Position numbers and translations under genes: made by a program. Below are positions 23,811-33,062 of a stretch of 64,000 bases of DNA, in pieces. Source of the stretch: an uncultured Clostridia bacterium (GTDB taxonomy: Bacteria; Bacillota; Clostridia; Christensenellales; UBA1242); NCBI GenBank assembly GCA_937992055.1, contig CALKLQ010000004.1, positions 13,738-77,737 on the forward strand. The letters run 5' to 3'. Each line of letters starts with the position of its first letter. Position 1 is the stretch's first letter. The notes beneath the pieces are model-generated. The model saw nothing but the letters and a program-made list of their open reading frames with translations. It had not been told where the DNA came from and did no database searches.

Positions 23811-26800
23811 ATGGATAATTTTGTGCATTTGCATGTACATACTGAATATAGTCTTTTAGATGGTGCTACAAAGATTGATGAGCTTGTTGCAACCTGTAAA
23901 GAGAGGGGTTGTCCAGCAGTTGCAATTACCGATCATGGAAACATGTATGGTGCGATAAACTTTTTTGAAACCTGTTTAAAACATCAGATAAAACCCATTA
24001 TAGGTTGTGAGTTTTACATTTGTCATAACCTAAACAAAAAAGAGGGCAAGGCTGATATTGGTCACCTTGTTTTGCTTGCAAAAAACGAGGTGGGATATCA
24101 AAACCTTTTAAAACTAAATTCCATTGCCTTTGTTAAAGGCTTTTACTACAAACCAAGAATAGATTACGATGTGTTAAAAGAGCACTGCGAGGGGTTGATT
24201 TGTCTAAGTGCCTGTCTGGCCGGGCACATTCCTCAACTTATTCTTCAAAGACGCTATGATGAGGCGGAACAGCTTGCACTTAAAATGCGTGACATGTTTG
24301 GGGAAGATTTTTATCTAGAAATTCAAAATCATGGTTTGGCGGACCAAATTGAAATTTTAGAGCCTATGGAAAAGCTTTCTAAAAAGACGGGAATAAAGCT
24401 AGTGGCTACCAATGACGTTCACTATCTAAAAAAGGAAGATTCCGAGGCGCAAGATGTTCTTCTTTGTGTTCAGATGAACAAACAGGTTGATGACCCAGAC
24501 AGAATGAAGTTTGAAACTCAGGAGTTTTATCTTAAAACAGAAGATGAGATGAGGCTGGCTTTAAATGGTTATGAACAGGCGCTTCAAACAACTTTAGAGA
24601 TTGCGGAAAAGTGTGACCTTGTAATAAAGAGCAAATCACATGGAGATATAAAGGGCGTTGACAAAAAGTATGTGCTTGCTGCAAATGAAAACTTTATTCC
24701 GCTCTATAGTGTGGAAGGAATGACCACCTATGAATTTTTAAGAAAGATGACTTTTGATGGTTTAAAAAGAATTTATGGCGACTATGACCAAGTGATAAAA
24801 GATAGGGCGGAGATGGAACTTCAAATCATCAATGAACAGGGTTTTGTCGAGTACTTTTTAGTTGTTTGGGATTATGTTAACTATGCTAAAAGTCAGGGTA
24901 TACCAGTTGGACCTGGAAGAGGTTCTGGCGCGGGAAGTATTGTAGCTTATGCTATTGGAATAACCATGGTTGACCCCATGAAATACTCCTTGTTGTTTGA
25001 GAGATTTATCAACAAGGAAAGAATATCTATGCCCGATTTTGATATTGACTTTTGTCCAATTAGAACTCCTGAAGTAGTTGATTATGTAAAAAGAAAATAT
25101 GGCGAAGACCATGTTGCCATGATAATTACCTTTGGTACAATGGCGGCGAAAAACGCACTTAGAGATGTTGCAAGAGTTATGAGAATGCCTCTTTCACAGG
25201 TTGATAAACTTACCAAACAAATACCATTAAAACTTCCGGACGGAATTAAAAAACCTCCCGTATTAAAATATTATTTTGGAACAACGGGCAAACCGGAGAA
25301 TGATAAATTTATTGTACCGGACCTAAGAAGGGCGTATGAAGAGGATGACTTTGTAAAAAGGGTGGTCAATCTTGCTATTAAACTTGAGGGAACTCCAAGA
25401 AATACCTCTGTTCATGCTGCCGGCGTTCTGATTGCTCCAAGACCTGTCGATGATTTTGTTCCACTTGCAAAAAATGGCGATGATGTTACAACCCAGTATA
25501 ACATGATTGAGCTTGAGCATTTAGGTCTTTTAAAAATGGACTTTTTAAGATTAAAAACGCTAACCGATATTGATGACGCGGTTAAAAATGTTAAAAAAAA
25601 TAAGGGAATTGACATAGACTTTTACAACATGGAATATGACGATGCCAATGTGTACAACCTTATAAGTACGGGTAGCACCGAGGCAATATTCCAGTTGGAA
25701 GGTGGCGGAATGCAAAAGTTCATGAAGGACCTAAAGCCGGACTGTCTAGAAGATATCATAGCGGGTGTGGCTTTATATCGTCCTGGTCCTATGGATTCCA
25801 TTCCAAGATATATCGATGGCAAAAGAAATCCAGAAAACATTGTGTACGACCATCCTTGTTTAGAGCCAATTTTGAACGTGACTTATGGTTGTATAGTGTA
25901 TCAAGAACAGGTTATGCAAATCTTTCAGGTTATGGGTGGTTACACCTTTGCTCAGGCGGACAATGTTAGAAGAATCATGGGTAAAAAGAAAAAGGAACTC
26001 ATGCCTATAGAAAAAAAGAAATTCATTTATGGCGAGGAGGAAACTGGAATACCAGGGGCAATCAAGCTTGGAATTTCCGAAGAGGTTGCAGAAAAGGTAT
26101 TTGGTGAGATGGAAAGTTTTGCTAGTTATGCCTTCAACAAATCACATGCAGCAGCTTATGCATATCTGACCTATCAAACTGCTTACTTAAAATGTTATCA
26201 TGAGGTTGAGTTTATTACCGCAGTTATCAACAACAGAATAACAAACCTAGATGAAATTAAAAAATATGTTTTGTACGCAAAAAAGGAAAACATTGAGGTT
26301 CTGCCTCCAGATATAAACCATTCATATTCCGTCTTTACTGTTGAAGATGGCAAGATACGTTTTGGTCTTGGTGGACTTAAAAACGTGGGTGTTGGTGTTA
26401 TTGACTCAATCGTTAAAGAACGTGACCAAAATGGAAAATTTTTGGACTTTATGGACTTTGTTTCAAGAGTTGACACTCTTGCACTTAACAAACGTTGTTT
26501 GGAAAGCTTGATTTTAAGCGGAGCCTTTGATTGTTTTGGAAAATATAGAAGCCAACTGATGAATGTTTTTGACCTTGCTGTAGAGCGTACCATGCGTGAC
26601 AGAAAGAGTAGGGCAACCGGTCAGTTTTCATTATTTGATGTGGATAACACAATGAAAAAATACGATGATTTAGATTATCCAAACATAAAGGAATTTAGCA
26701 AAGATACAAAGCTTAAGCATGAAAAAGAGGTGGTTGGAATTTACGTTTCTGGGCATCCTCTTGATGAATATATGGATAGATTTAGTGGGTTTTCTTTGAC

Positions 26801-27380
26801 TTCTGACATGTTATTTAAGGAGGAGCCTGAGGGCGATGAGGATATGCTTCAAGAACAGTCTTTAGGCTTTGAAGATGGCTCGCCTTTTACTTGTGGAGGA
26901 ATTATTACAGAAATTTCAAGAAAGACCACCAAAAGCAACAGAGAGATGGCGTTTTTAAAGCTAGAAGATTTAATGGGGTCTATGGAGATTATGCTTTTCC
27001 CTAATATTTATGCTAGATATAAAAACCTTTTGGAAGAAGACAAAATGGTGTCTATCAGTGGAAAGTTTTCGATAAAAGATGGTGGAATAACTCTTATTGC
27101 AGACAATTTGAGTTTTTGGAAAAAGGAAGAGGAACAAACCAAAGAAATTAAACCTCATGGGGCAATTTGCGTGGTTTTTGACACCGATGATGAGGCTTTA
27201 AAAAAGGAGATTTTGTCCTTGACTGGCGAATATATTGGTGACGATGATGTCTACTTTAAATCTAAAATAACAAAGAAAAGTTTCAAGTGCACAAAGACAA
27301 CTAAGATTAATACCAACTTAATCAATGACCTAATAGGGCTTTTAGGCGAGGAAAACTTAATAGTAAAGGAGGGCGTATGA
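23811..27380 (+). CDS. dnaE: DNA polymerase III alpha subunit (DnaE)
   Basis: Replicative or lagging-strand C-family polymerase of 1189 residues. Order: PHP domain (HLHVHTEYSLLDG, His6/8/10; ITDHGNMYGA), palm and fingers with the catalytic PDFDIDF (Asp409, Asp411, Asp413) and GRGSGAGS, beta-binding and HhH region (GAFDCFG near 905), and a C-terminal OB fold (FTCGGIITEISRKTTKSNREMAFLKLED). This is the DnaE, not PolC, layout: no exonuclease insertion in the PHP domain. TAGGAGG precedes the start. It overlaps pfkA by 4 bases, an arrangement shared by many Firmicutes. Confidence 0.97.
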   Translation: MDNFVHLHVHTEYSLLDGATKIDELVATCKERGCPAVAITDHGNMYGAINFFETCLKHQIKPIIGCEFYICHNLNKKEGKADIGHLVLLAKNEVGYQNLLKLNSIAFVKGFYYKPRIDYDVLKEHCEGLICLSACLAGHIPQLILQRRYDEAEQLALKMRDMFGEDFYLEIQNHGLADQIEILEPMEKLSKKTGIKLVATNDVHYLKKEDSEAQDVLLCVQMNKQVDDPDRMKFETQEFYLKTEDEMRLALNGYEQALQTTLEIAEKCDLVIKSKSHGDIKGVDKKYVLAANENFIPLYSVEGMTTYEFLRKMTFDGLKRIYGDYDQVIKDRAEMELQIINEQGFVEYFLVVWDYVNYAKSQGIPVGPGRGSGAGSIVAYAIGITMVDPMKYSLLFERFINKERISMPDFDIDFCPIRTPEVVDYVKRKYGEDHVAMIITFGTMAAKNALRDVARVMRMPLSQVDKLTKQIPLKLPDGIKKPPVLKYYFGTTGKPENDKFIVPDLRRAYEEDDFVKRVVNLAIKLEGTPRNTSVHAAGVLIAPRPVDDFVPLAKNGDDVTTQYNMIELEHLGLLKMDFLRLKTLTDIDDAVKNVKKNKGIDIDFYNMEYDDANVYNLISTGSTEAIFQLEGGGMQKFMKDLKPDCLEDIIAGVALYRPGPMDSIPRYIDGKRNPENIVYDHPCLEPILNVTYGCIVYQEQVMQIFQVMGGYTFAQADNVRRIMGKKKKELMPIEKKKFIYGEEETGIPGAIKLGISEEVAEKVFGEMESFASYAFNKSHAAAYAYLTYQTAYLKCYHEVEFITAVINNRITNLDEIKKYVLYAKKENIEVLPPDINHSYSVFTVEDGKIRFGLGGLKNVGVGVIDSIVKERDQNGKFLDFMDFVSRVDTLALNKRCLESLILSGAFDCFGKYRSQLMNVFDLAVERTMRDRKSRATGQFSLFDVDNTMKKYDDLDYPNIKEFSKDTKLKHEKEVVGIYVSGHPLDEYMDRFSGFSLTSDMLFKEEPEGDEDMLQEQSLGFEDGSPFTCGGIITEISRKTTKSNREMAFLKLEDLMGSMEIMLFPNIYARYKNLLEEDKMVSISGKFSIKDGGITLIADNLSFWKKEEEQTKEIKPHGAICVVFDTDDEALKKEILSLTGEYIGDDDVYFKSKITKKSFKCTKTTKINTNLINDLIGLLGEENLIVKEGV

Positions 27381-28228
27381 ACCTACTAATTTTAGCAAGC
27401 GGCGGAGATGCTCCTGGCATGAATGCGTGTTTGTATGAGATTTGTAAGGGCTTAAAAAAACATAACCTTTTTGCCTCGCTCTATGGCTTCAGAGGACTGG
27501 TAGAAAATAAAATCACTCCCGTCAACTTAAAAAAATTACAAGCTGAAAGCAAAAAAGCTGGAGTTTTATATAAAACTTCCAGATGTGAGGAGTTTAAAAC
27601 CCAACTTGGTTTTAAAAAGTCATTAAAAAATTTGGAAAAGAATAAAATTGACGTAGTTGTTATTTTAGGTGGAGATGGCTCATTTAAAGGAGCAAAAGAA
27701 CTTGTAAATAATGGAATAAAGGTCATTTTTATTCCATCAACAATAGACAACGATATGCCTTTTGAGGTTTCTTGCATTGGTTATAATACCGCGGTTAATG
27801 CTTGTTTAAACTACATAAATAACGTCATGCCAAGTATGGAGGCCTTTGACAGGGGTTGTGTTTTTGAGGTTATGGGAAGAAACAACCCATCCATTTGTAA
27901 GTGTTGCGGGGAAAGAGCTAATGCAGGTCTTGTTATAGTTAGCCAACAAGACACCTTGACTATTGACTTTAATAAAAATTCCAATATTGTGATTCTTCAA
28001 GAAAATCTTTTAAATAAAGATGTGGTTGCAAAAAGGTTGGAAGAAAAATATGGTTTTGAGTTTAAAAGCGCAAGTGTTGGTTATGTTCAGCGTGGAACGG
28101 CTCCAACAAAGGAGGAAATTAAACTTTGTAAATGTTATGCCAAACTTGCAATCAAGGCAATCAAAGCAGGTGCTTTTCCATGCTTATTAAACATTTTGAA
28201 CTCAGAACAAACAATAATTCCGTTGTGA
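27377..28228 (+). CDS. pfkA: 6-phosphofructokinase, divergent and short
   Basis: Phosphorylates fructose 6-phosphate in glycolysis. At 283 residues it is shorter than the usual 320. Key motifs: N-terminal SGGDAPGMN, GGDGSFKGA (98-106, with Gly101 where ATP enzymes have Gly and PPi enzymes Asp), PSTIDND (catalytic base Asp124) and GYVQRGTAPT. Differences: PSTIDND for the standard PGTIDND, FEVMGRNNPSIC for VEVMGRxxGxxA, and a missing C-terminal piece after residue 283. It is translationally coupled to dnaE (ATGA overlap, strong AAAGGAGGG site). ATP use is inferred from Gly101; regulation by effectors cannot be judged. Context strongly supports pfkA. Confidence 0.88.
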   Translation: MNLLILASGGDAPGMNACLYEICKGLKKHNLFASLYGFRGLVENKITPVNLKKLQAESKKAGVLYKTSRCEEFKTQLGFKKSLKNLEKNKIDVVVILGGDGSFKGAKELVNNGIKVIFIPSTIDNDMPFEVSCIGYNTAVNACLNYINNVMPSMEAFDRGCVFEVMGRNNPSICKCCGERANAGLVIVSQQDTLTIDFNKNSNIVILQENLLNKDVVAKRLEEKYGFEFKSASVGYVQRGTAPTKEEIKLCKCYAKLAIKAIKAGAFPCLLNILNSEQTIIPL

Positions 28229-28349
28229 AATCTTGTCAAATAACTAAACACTTTAAAATTTTGGCATAAAATGTTGAAAATAGTTGAAAAATGGGTTAAA
28301 CTATCGTAAAAAGTAAAAATTTCAATAAAAAAAATAAAAAGGAGAAATC

Positions 28350-28907
28350 ATGCTTGTCATCATTTCAGGCTGCTCGGGAGTTGGTAAAGGAACTGTCATA
28401 GGAGAGCTTTTAAAAAAAATTCCAAATTCTCAATTTTTAAAAACTTGCACAACAAGAAAAATTAGAGAATCTGAATATGGAGCAGACGAAAAATGTCCCT
28501 ATATTTTTGTCACAAAAGAGGAGTTTGACCAAAAGATAAAGGATGACCAGTTTATTGAGTATGAAGAAATTCACAAAAACTTTTATGGAATGCTCAAACA
28601 AACTGTAAATTCAATCATTGGAAGCGACAAAATTTATTTTAAAGATTTTGGTGTTTTGGGCAAACTCAATGTTTCAAGATATTTGGAAGGAAAGGAAAAA
28701 GTTTTATCTATTTTTTTAACCGCTCCAAGAGATGAGCTGGTAAAAAGACTTAAACAAAGAGGTGAGGCTGACATTGATTTGAGGCTTTCAAGAATGGAAT
28801 TTGAAATGTCTTATATATCTCATTATGACTATGTTATCAATAATATTAATCTGGACAAAACGGTAAAAAAAATTGAAGCTTTGATTAAAAAACACAACAA
28901 AATTTGA
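28350..28907 (+). CDS. gmk: Guanylate kinase (divergent)
   Basis: Converts GMP to GDP with ATP. The 185-residue protein has the P-loop SGCSGVGKGT (residues 6-15), the GMP-binding TTRKIRESEYG with nearby EYEEIHKNFYG, and the LID-side RLSRMEFEMSYISHYDYVINN, all in guanylate-kinase order. The usual DIDVQG strand is replaced by YFKDFGVLGKLN, which is atypical, so a related GuK-like nucleotide kinase is possible. AAAAGGAG lies 7 bases before the ATG. It stands alone, with a 120-base gap on its left and a repeat element on its right; gmk more often sits near rpoZ or remA. Confidence 0.8.
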   Translation: MLVIISGCSGVGKGTVIGELLKKIPNSQFLKTCTTRKIRESEYGADEKCPYIFVTKEEFDQKIKDDQFIEYEEIHKNFYGMLKQTVNSIIGSDKIYFKDFGVLGKLNVSRYLEGKEKVLSIFLTAPRDELVKRLKQRGEADIDLRLSRMEFEMSYISHYDYVINNINLDKTVKKIEALIKKHNKI

Positions 28908-28999
28908 GCTTGTTTATGAGCGTTAGAATTTTTAAATTTTCTTCAAATTAATTTATTTAATAAAAAGTTTATTTTTAAAAAACTTTGTTCCTTAAAAAC

Positions 29000-29034
29000 T
29001 TGATTGAAAGGTTTTTGATGTGATAACATATAAT
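29000..29034 (+). promoter_or_regulatory. Possible distal promoter of the lemA operon with palindrome
   Basis: TTGATT (29000-29005), 18 bases, TGA-TAACAT (-10 at 29024-29029), overlapping TATAAT at 29029-29034. The perfect palindrome ATGT-GATA-ACAT (29018-29029) spans the -10. The same 12-mer recurs at 31902-31913, beyond the far end of the operon. Confidence 0.4.
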
Positions 29035-29051
29035 AGTAAATAGCATTATAT

Positions 29052-29191
29052 TATCGGAAGTTTTGTCTGAAAGCGCCGTAAGGCATTTTCAAGCAAAACT
29101 GATGCTAATTCAAACAGGAAGTGCTTGAGGAATCAAGCATATTGCGAAGCAATAATAAAATGTGAGTGAAGCGAACATTTTACTTCCTATA
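29052..29191 (+). repeat. 140-bp multi-hairpin repeat, copy A
   Basis: Bounded by TATCGGAAG (29052-29060) and CTTCCTATA (29183-29191), inverted repeats with 8 of 9 matches. Inside lie four successive hairpins: AGTTTTG...CAAAACT with a GCC-GTAA-GGC tip, TGCTTGA-GG-AATCAAGCA, ATTGC-GAA-GCAAT, and AAATGT...ACATTT around GAGTGAAGCG. The same sequence in reverse orientation and of the same length occurs at 37883-38022. It fills most of the gap between gmk and lemA (28908-29232) and ends about 40 bases ahead of the lemA ATG. Confidence 0.8.
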
Positions 29192-29232
29192 GTTTAGTTT
29201 GATGCAAAGCTAATTTTAAAGGAGAGCAAATT

Positions 29233-29802
29233 ATGGCTTGGTGGGGATATTTAATTATTGCAATTGTGGTAATTGCACTTGTTTTTGTAATTTGGGCAAT
29301 ATCAGTTTATAACACCCTTATTAAAATGAAAAACAATGTAGACGAAGCTTTTTCAACTATGGATGTCTATATGAAAAAGAGATATGATTTGATTCCAAAT
29401 CTTGTTGAAACTGTAAAGGGATATGCTAAACATGAGAGTGAAACCTTGGAAAAGGTAATTTCCGCAAGAAACTTGGCGGTTAACTCAACCACTCCTGAAG
29501 AGCAAATAAAAAATGAGAAAAATTTAACAAGTGCTCTTAAAACTCTTTTCAATGTTGTTGTTGAAAGATACCCTGATTTAAAGGCAAATCAAAACTTTAT
29601 CGATTTGCAAAATTCACTTAAATCTATTGAGAGTGAAATTGCTAGTTCTAGAAAGTATTATAATGGCACTGTTAAAGTTTACAATGTTAAAAGAGAGGTT
29701 TTTCCTTCAAACATAATTGCAAGTATGTTTAAGTTTGAAAAAAGAACTCTTTATGAAATTACAAATGAGGAACAAAGAGAGACAGTTAAGGTTCAATTTT
29801 AA
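29233..29802 (+). CDS. lemA: LemA family protein
   Basis: A 189-residue membrane protein: one N-terminal transmembrane helix (about 4-26, WGYLIIAIVVIALVFVIWAISVYN) followed by the LemA helical bundle with the signature NNVDEAFSTMDVYMKKRYDLIPNLVETVKGYAKHE (central part) and YNGTVKVYNVKREVFPSNIIA near the end. LemA proteins are predicted to expose the N-terminus outside and the helical domain to the cytosol; their role is unclear. GGAGAG precedes the ATG. It overlaps the DUF2207 gene by one base (TAATG); LemA-DUF2207 pairs are widespread, suggesting a joint membrane function. Confidence 0.93.
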   Translation: MAWWGYLIIAIVVIALVFVIWAISVYNTLIKMKNNVDEAFSTMDVYMKKRYDLIPNLVETVKGYAKHESETLEKVISARNLAVNSTTPEEQIKNEKNLTSALKTLFNVVVERYPDLKANQNFIDLQNSLKSIESEIASSRKYYNGTVKVYNVKREVFPSNIIASMFKFEKRTLYEITNEEQRETVKVQF

Positions 29803-31766
29803 TGGGACAAAACATTTTTAAAACATATTTAAGTAAAATTGTTAGCATAGCATTTTCATTGCTTATGCTAATAATTTGTTTTTTTCCAGGAGTATTTTCC
29901 CTTTTATTCAAGGTGGATGTAAATGTGGAAGATAACTCCAATGAATATGTCATTGAAAGATATGATGTTGACGTTAAGGTAAGGCAAGATAATAGTTTTT
30001 ACATAACCGAAAAAGTTCTTGCCAATTTTTTTGTTCCTTCCAATGGGATTTATAGAACTCTACCAAAAAGTGCAGAAGTAAGATTTGAAGAGGGTGGAAA
30101 AAAATATAGTTTAAATTACAAGGTCAAATATTCTTCAGTGATTTCTTCCCAACTTTATAAAACGGACAGTAGTAGTTCTAACTTTGTCTTTGTTCAGCTT
30201 GGAAGACTTGGTGCAAATTATTTGGGCGAAAAAGAGTTTGAACTTAGTTATGTTGTCTATCTTGGAGATGACAGAATAGGAGATTTCGACCAGTTTTATT
30301 TTAATTTAATAGGGAACTATTGGGATACAAAAATAAACAATACAAACATAACCATCAACTTTTATAAACCAGTAGAAAATCAAATGTATTTTTATATGGG
30401 CGAATATGGAAGTGATAGTGGTGCGGTTGTTTCTGCAAATGAGGATAAAACTACCTTTGCTTATTCTTCAAATCAAACCCTTTTACCTGGAGAGGGCTTG
30501 ACGGCAAGAGTTAAATTGCCACAAGGTTATTTTGAAGTTTCAAGAAGTTTTAGGTTCGATATAATTTTGTTGGTGCTAGTCATTATCTTTGCCGTTATCA
30601 TCATTTTCACTTTTAAAAGGACTCACAACAAGGGTATTTTAATTCCCGTTGTCAACTTTGAACCACCAAAAGAAGTCAATTCTGCTGAGGTGGGATATCT
30701 TATCGATGGCAAGGTTGACAATGCAGATGTGGCATCCTTAATTGTTTATTGGGCATCAAAAGGATATTTAAAAATTAGGGAGAAAGGAAAAAATTTATTT
30801 TTAAGCAAACTCCAAACCCCTCAAAACCTAAAAAAATATGAGCAAACTCTTTTTGATAAAATATTTGAAAGCGAGTATCTTCACGAGGGGCAAAACGAAA
30901 AAGAGGTTGATGTTAAAACTCTGGGTGAAAAGATATACATGGAAGTCTTTTCCCTTAAAAAACAAATTGAAAAAGAAAACAAAGATAAAATTTTTAAACA
31001 GTCCGCAGTGACTGCAAGAACCACATTCTCTTTTTTGTCCGCTATAATTATGGGACTAGTTACCTTTAAAGTCAATTATCAACAAGTTAGCTTTGTGAGA
31101 ATTGTTATTGGTCTATTTATTTCATTAGTTTGGTTCTTTGTACTTTTAGGTTTAATTGCTATAAAAGACAAATTTGGAACCTATAACAATCAAAAGAAAA
31201 AGACTAAAATCATCTTTTTTTCAATTGCTTCAGTTTTAATTTTATCTGCCTATAGCTTTGTTACTTATAATTTTTATTGTGACCCCTTCTTTTTGACCTT
31301 TTTAGCTGTAATTTTAGCAATTATTTCAGTATTATTGATTTACAAGCTCAACATAAGAACCGATTATGGTCTAAAAATTCAGGGTGAGTTGGTTGGTCTT
31401 AGGGAGTTTATTGAACTTGCAGAAAAGGATAGGCTGGAGATGCTGGTAAAAGAAAACCCTCAAGCTTTTTATGAAATTTTGCCTTTTGCCTATGTTTTGG
31501 GCGTAAGTGAGGTTTGGATTAACAAGTTTGAAAATATTGCTATCGACATTCCAACTTGGTATAGTTCAGATTCAGACTTTTTAACTAGCTATCTTTTAAT
31601 TAGAACGCTAGATGTAAATTTGCGTAGAATTAACACACAAATTAATTTTAAACCGGTTTCAAATTCATCAGGTAGTGGAAGAATTGGCGGAAGTGGCGGT
31701 GGAAGAATTGGTGGCGGTGGCTTTAGTGGAGGCGGCTTTGGCGGAGGCGGTGGAGGTCGCTGGTAA
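29802..31766 (+). CDS. DUF2207 membrane protein with Gly-rich tail
   Basis: 654 residues. An N-terminal hydrophobic segment (about 12-36) is followed by a large extracytoplasmic beta domain (DUF2207; NEYVIERYDVDVKVRQDNSFYITEK...), a transmembrane helix near 250-270, a cytosolic stretch with VNSAEVGYLIDGKVDNADVASLIVYWASKGYL (a winged-helix-like motif typical of the family), two further hydrophobic pairs (about 405-445 and 475-510), and a C-terminal low-complexity tail of Gly, Ser and Arg repeats ending GGGGGGRW. That tail is common among DUF2207 proteins. Cotranscribed with lemA. Function unknown; envelope stress or secretion has been suggested for such pairs only by context. Confidence 0.88.
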   Translation: MGQNIFKTYLSKIVSIAFSLLMLIICFFPGVFSLLFKVDVNVEDNSNEYVIERYDVDVKVRQDNSFYITEKVLANFFVPSNGIYRTLPKSAEVRFEEGGKKYSLNYKVKYSSVISSQLYKTDSSSSNFVFVQLGRLGANYLGEKEFELSYVVYLGDDRIGDFDQFYFNLIGNYWDTKINNTNITINFYKPVENQMYFYMGEYGSDSGAVVSANEDKTTFAYSSNQTLLPGEGLTARVKLPQGYFEVSRSFRFDIILLVLVIIFAVIIIFTFKRTHNKGILIPVVNFEPPKEVNSAEVGYLIDGKVDNADVASLIVYWASKGYLKIREKGKNLFLSKLQTPQNLKKYEQTLFDKIFESEYLHEGQNEKEVDVKTLGEKIYMEVFSLKKQIEKENKDKIFKQSAVTARTTFSFLSAIIMGLVTFKVNYQQVSFVRIVIGLFISLVWFFVLLGLIAIKDKFGTYNNQKKKTKIIFFSIASVLILSAYSFVTYNFYCDPFFLTFLAVILAIISVLLIYKLNIRTDYGLKIQGELVGLREFIELAEKDRLEMLVKENPQAFYEILPFAYVLGVSEVWINKFENIAIDIPTWYSSDSDFLTSYLLIRTLDVNLRRINTQINFKPVSNSSGSGRIGGSGGGRIGGGGFSGGGFGGGGGGRW

Positions 31767-32120
31767 ATGAACTTTGTTCATGTGAATAATAAAGGCCCAA
31801 AAAACTTCAAACCTTGTTTTAGTTTATTAAATCAATATATAAAAGCTTTTATATCTAATAGACAAATATTTAAAAGTTGGCATTATTTTGAACTGTTTGA
31901 AATGTGATAACATTTATTGAAGCAAAATACACTTTGATTAAATTAGAAATTGTATTTTAGAAAAAAGTTAACCACTAATTTATGCGGTTAACTTTTTTTA
32001 ATAATTGGGTTTTTATTTTTTTTAAATTTGTTAAAGTTTAACAAAACAAACTGTTGTTTATAAAAAAGATTGAAGAAAATAGGTTGCTTAATTGCTCTTT
32101 ATTATGAGTCTATAGCTATT
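31767..32120. other. Intergenic gap between DUF2207 and holA
   Basis: 354 bases. It holds a small palindrome right after the stop (ATGAAC-TTT-GTTCAT, 31767-31781), a second copy of ATGTGATAACAT (31902-31913) also seen before lemA, and the terminator listed separately. No ORF. Confidence 0.6.
31961..31998. terminator. Bidirectional terminator (DUF2207 / comEC-holA)
   Basis: AAAAAAGTTAACC (31961-31973) pairs perfectly with GGTTAACTTTTTT (31986-31998) over a 12-base loop, giving a T-run in both directions between convergent genes. Confidence 0.85.
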
Positions 32121-33062
32121 TTATCTTAAAATATTAAAAATCAACATATAAAATGCATTTAGAAGGGGAAGTTCGCCCATTTTTATTTTATAATCAACCT
32201 CCTCGCAAAGATACATTATTTTTTTAAGTGCAACTGTTTGAAATTTGGTTGCATTCTGTCTGGCTTTTGATATTGCAAAAGGTTTTACACCAAGTCTAGA
32301 TGCGAGTTCTTGGTCATTCAATGTGCTTGTTTTTGCTAAAAACATTCTTCTGATGTTTGAGTAGATTAAGGCTAAAATTGAATTTAAATCTTGTTTTGAT
32401 TCTAGCATTTTTTTAATTTGAACAAATGCCTTGTCATTTTGTTTTTGAACTAAAAAACCTATTAGTGAAAAAACTTCAAATTCCTCGTTTGACTTTACAA
32501 CTTGTTCTATGTCTTCTAGCTCAATAGTTTGTTTCGAGGAATAACTAATCAGTTTGATAAGCTCGTTATTTAATTTTGACAAGTTATTGTCACATTTCAA
32601 AATGAGATTTTTACATGCTTCAACAGTAATCATTTTATTGTATTTTTTTAATTTGTTGAAAATCATATTTTGCTGTTCTTGAATGGAAAATTCATTTTGT
32701 AAATATATCGCATTTTTTAAATTAGTAAAATCATTATTGGCGTCCAAAATCAAAAGTGTGGTGGATGGGTTAGGATTTTCTAGATATTTTTTTAATTCAT
32801 CAAATTTATTTAATCTAACATTTTTTAAAACAACCATACGCTTGTTTGAAATAAAAGGAAGTTGGGCACAGGTTGCCAAAAACAAATTGTAATCAAAGTT
32901 TTCTTCATCAAAAAGGTTGTAATTTAATTCTTCATATTCTAGCGAGATAGCCTTTTTTAAAATTTTTAAAGTAAGGTTTTGCAGGTAAAAATCATTGCTA
33001 CAAAGAATATAGCAATTAGCCGTGTCATTTGTTATGTTTGTCAACTTTAATTTAGGCTCCAT
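32121..33062 (-). CDS. holA: DNA polymerase III delta subunit
   Basis: Clamp-loader subunit that opens the beta clamp. The 313-residue protein has the HolA plan: an N-terminal RecA-like domain without a functional P-loop (NCYILCSNDFYLQNLTLKILKK, then NKRMVVLKNVRL), the middle helical lid (LLILDANNDF...), and a C-terminal collar domain (FEVFSLIGFLVQKQNDKAFVQIKKMLES, LASRLGVKPFAISKARQNATKF). This last segment is the family's most conserved block. It overlaps comEC by 16 bases and is read after it; comEC-holA adjacency is common in Firmicutes. Length is slightly under the usual 330-340. Confidence 0.92.
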   Translation of the reverse strand: MEPKLKLTNITNDTANCYILCSNDFYLQNLTLKILKKAISLEYEELNYNLFDEENFDYNLFLATCAQLPFISNKRMVVLKNVRLNKFDELKKYLENPNPSTTLLILDANNDFTNLKNAIYLQNEFSIQEQQNMIFNKLKKYNKMITVEACKNLILKCDNNLSKLNNELIKLISYSSKQTIELEDIEQVVKSNEEFEVFSLIGFLVQKQNDKAFVQIKKMLESKQDLNSILALIYSNIRRMFLAKTSTLNDQELASRLGVKPFAISKARQNATKFQTVALKKIMYLCEEVDYKIKMGELPLLNAFYMLIFNILR

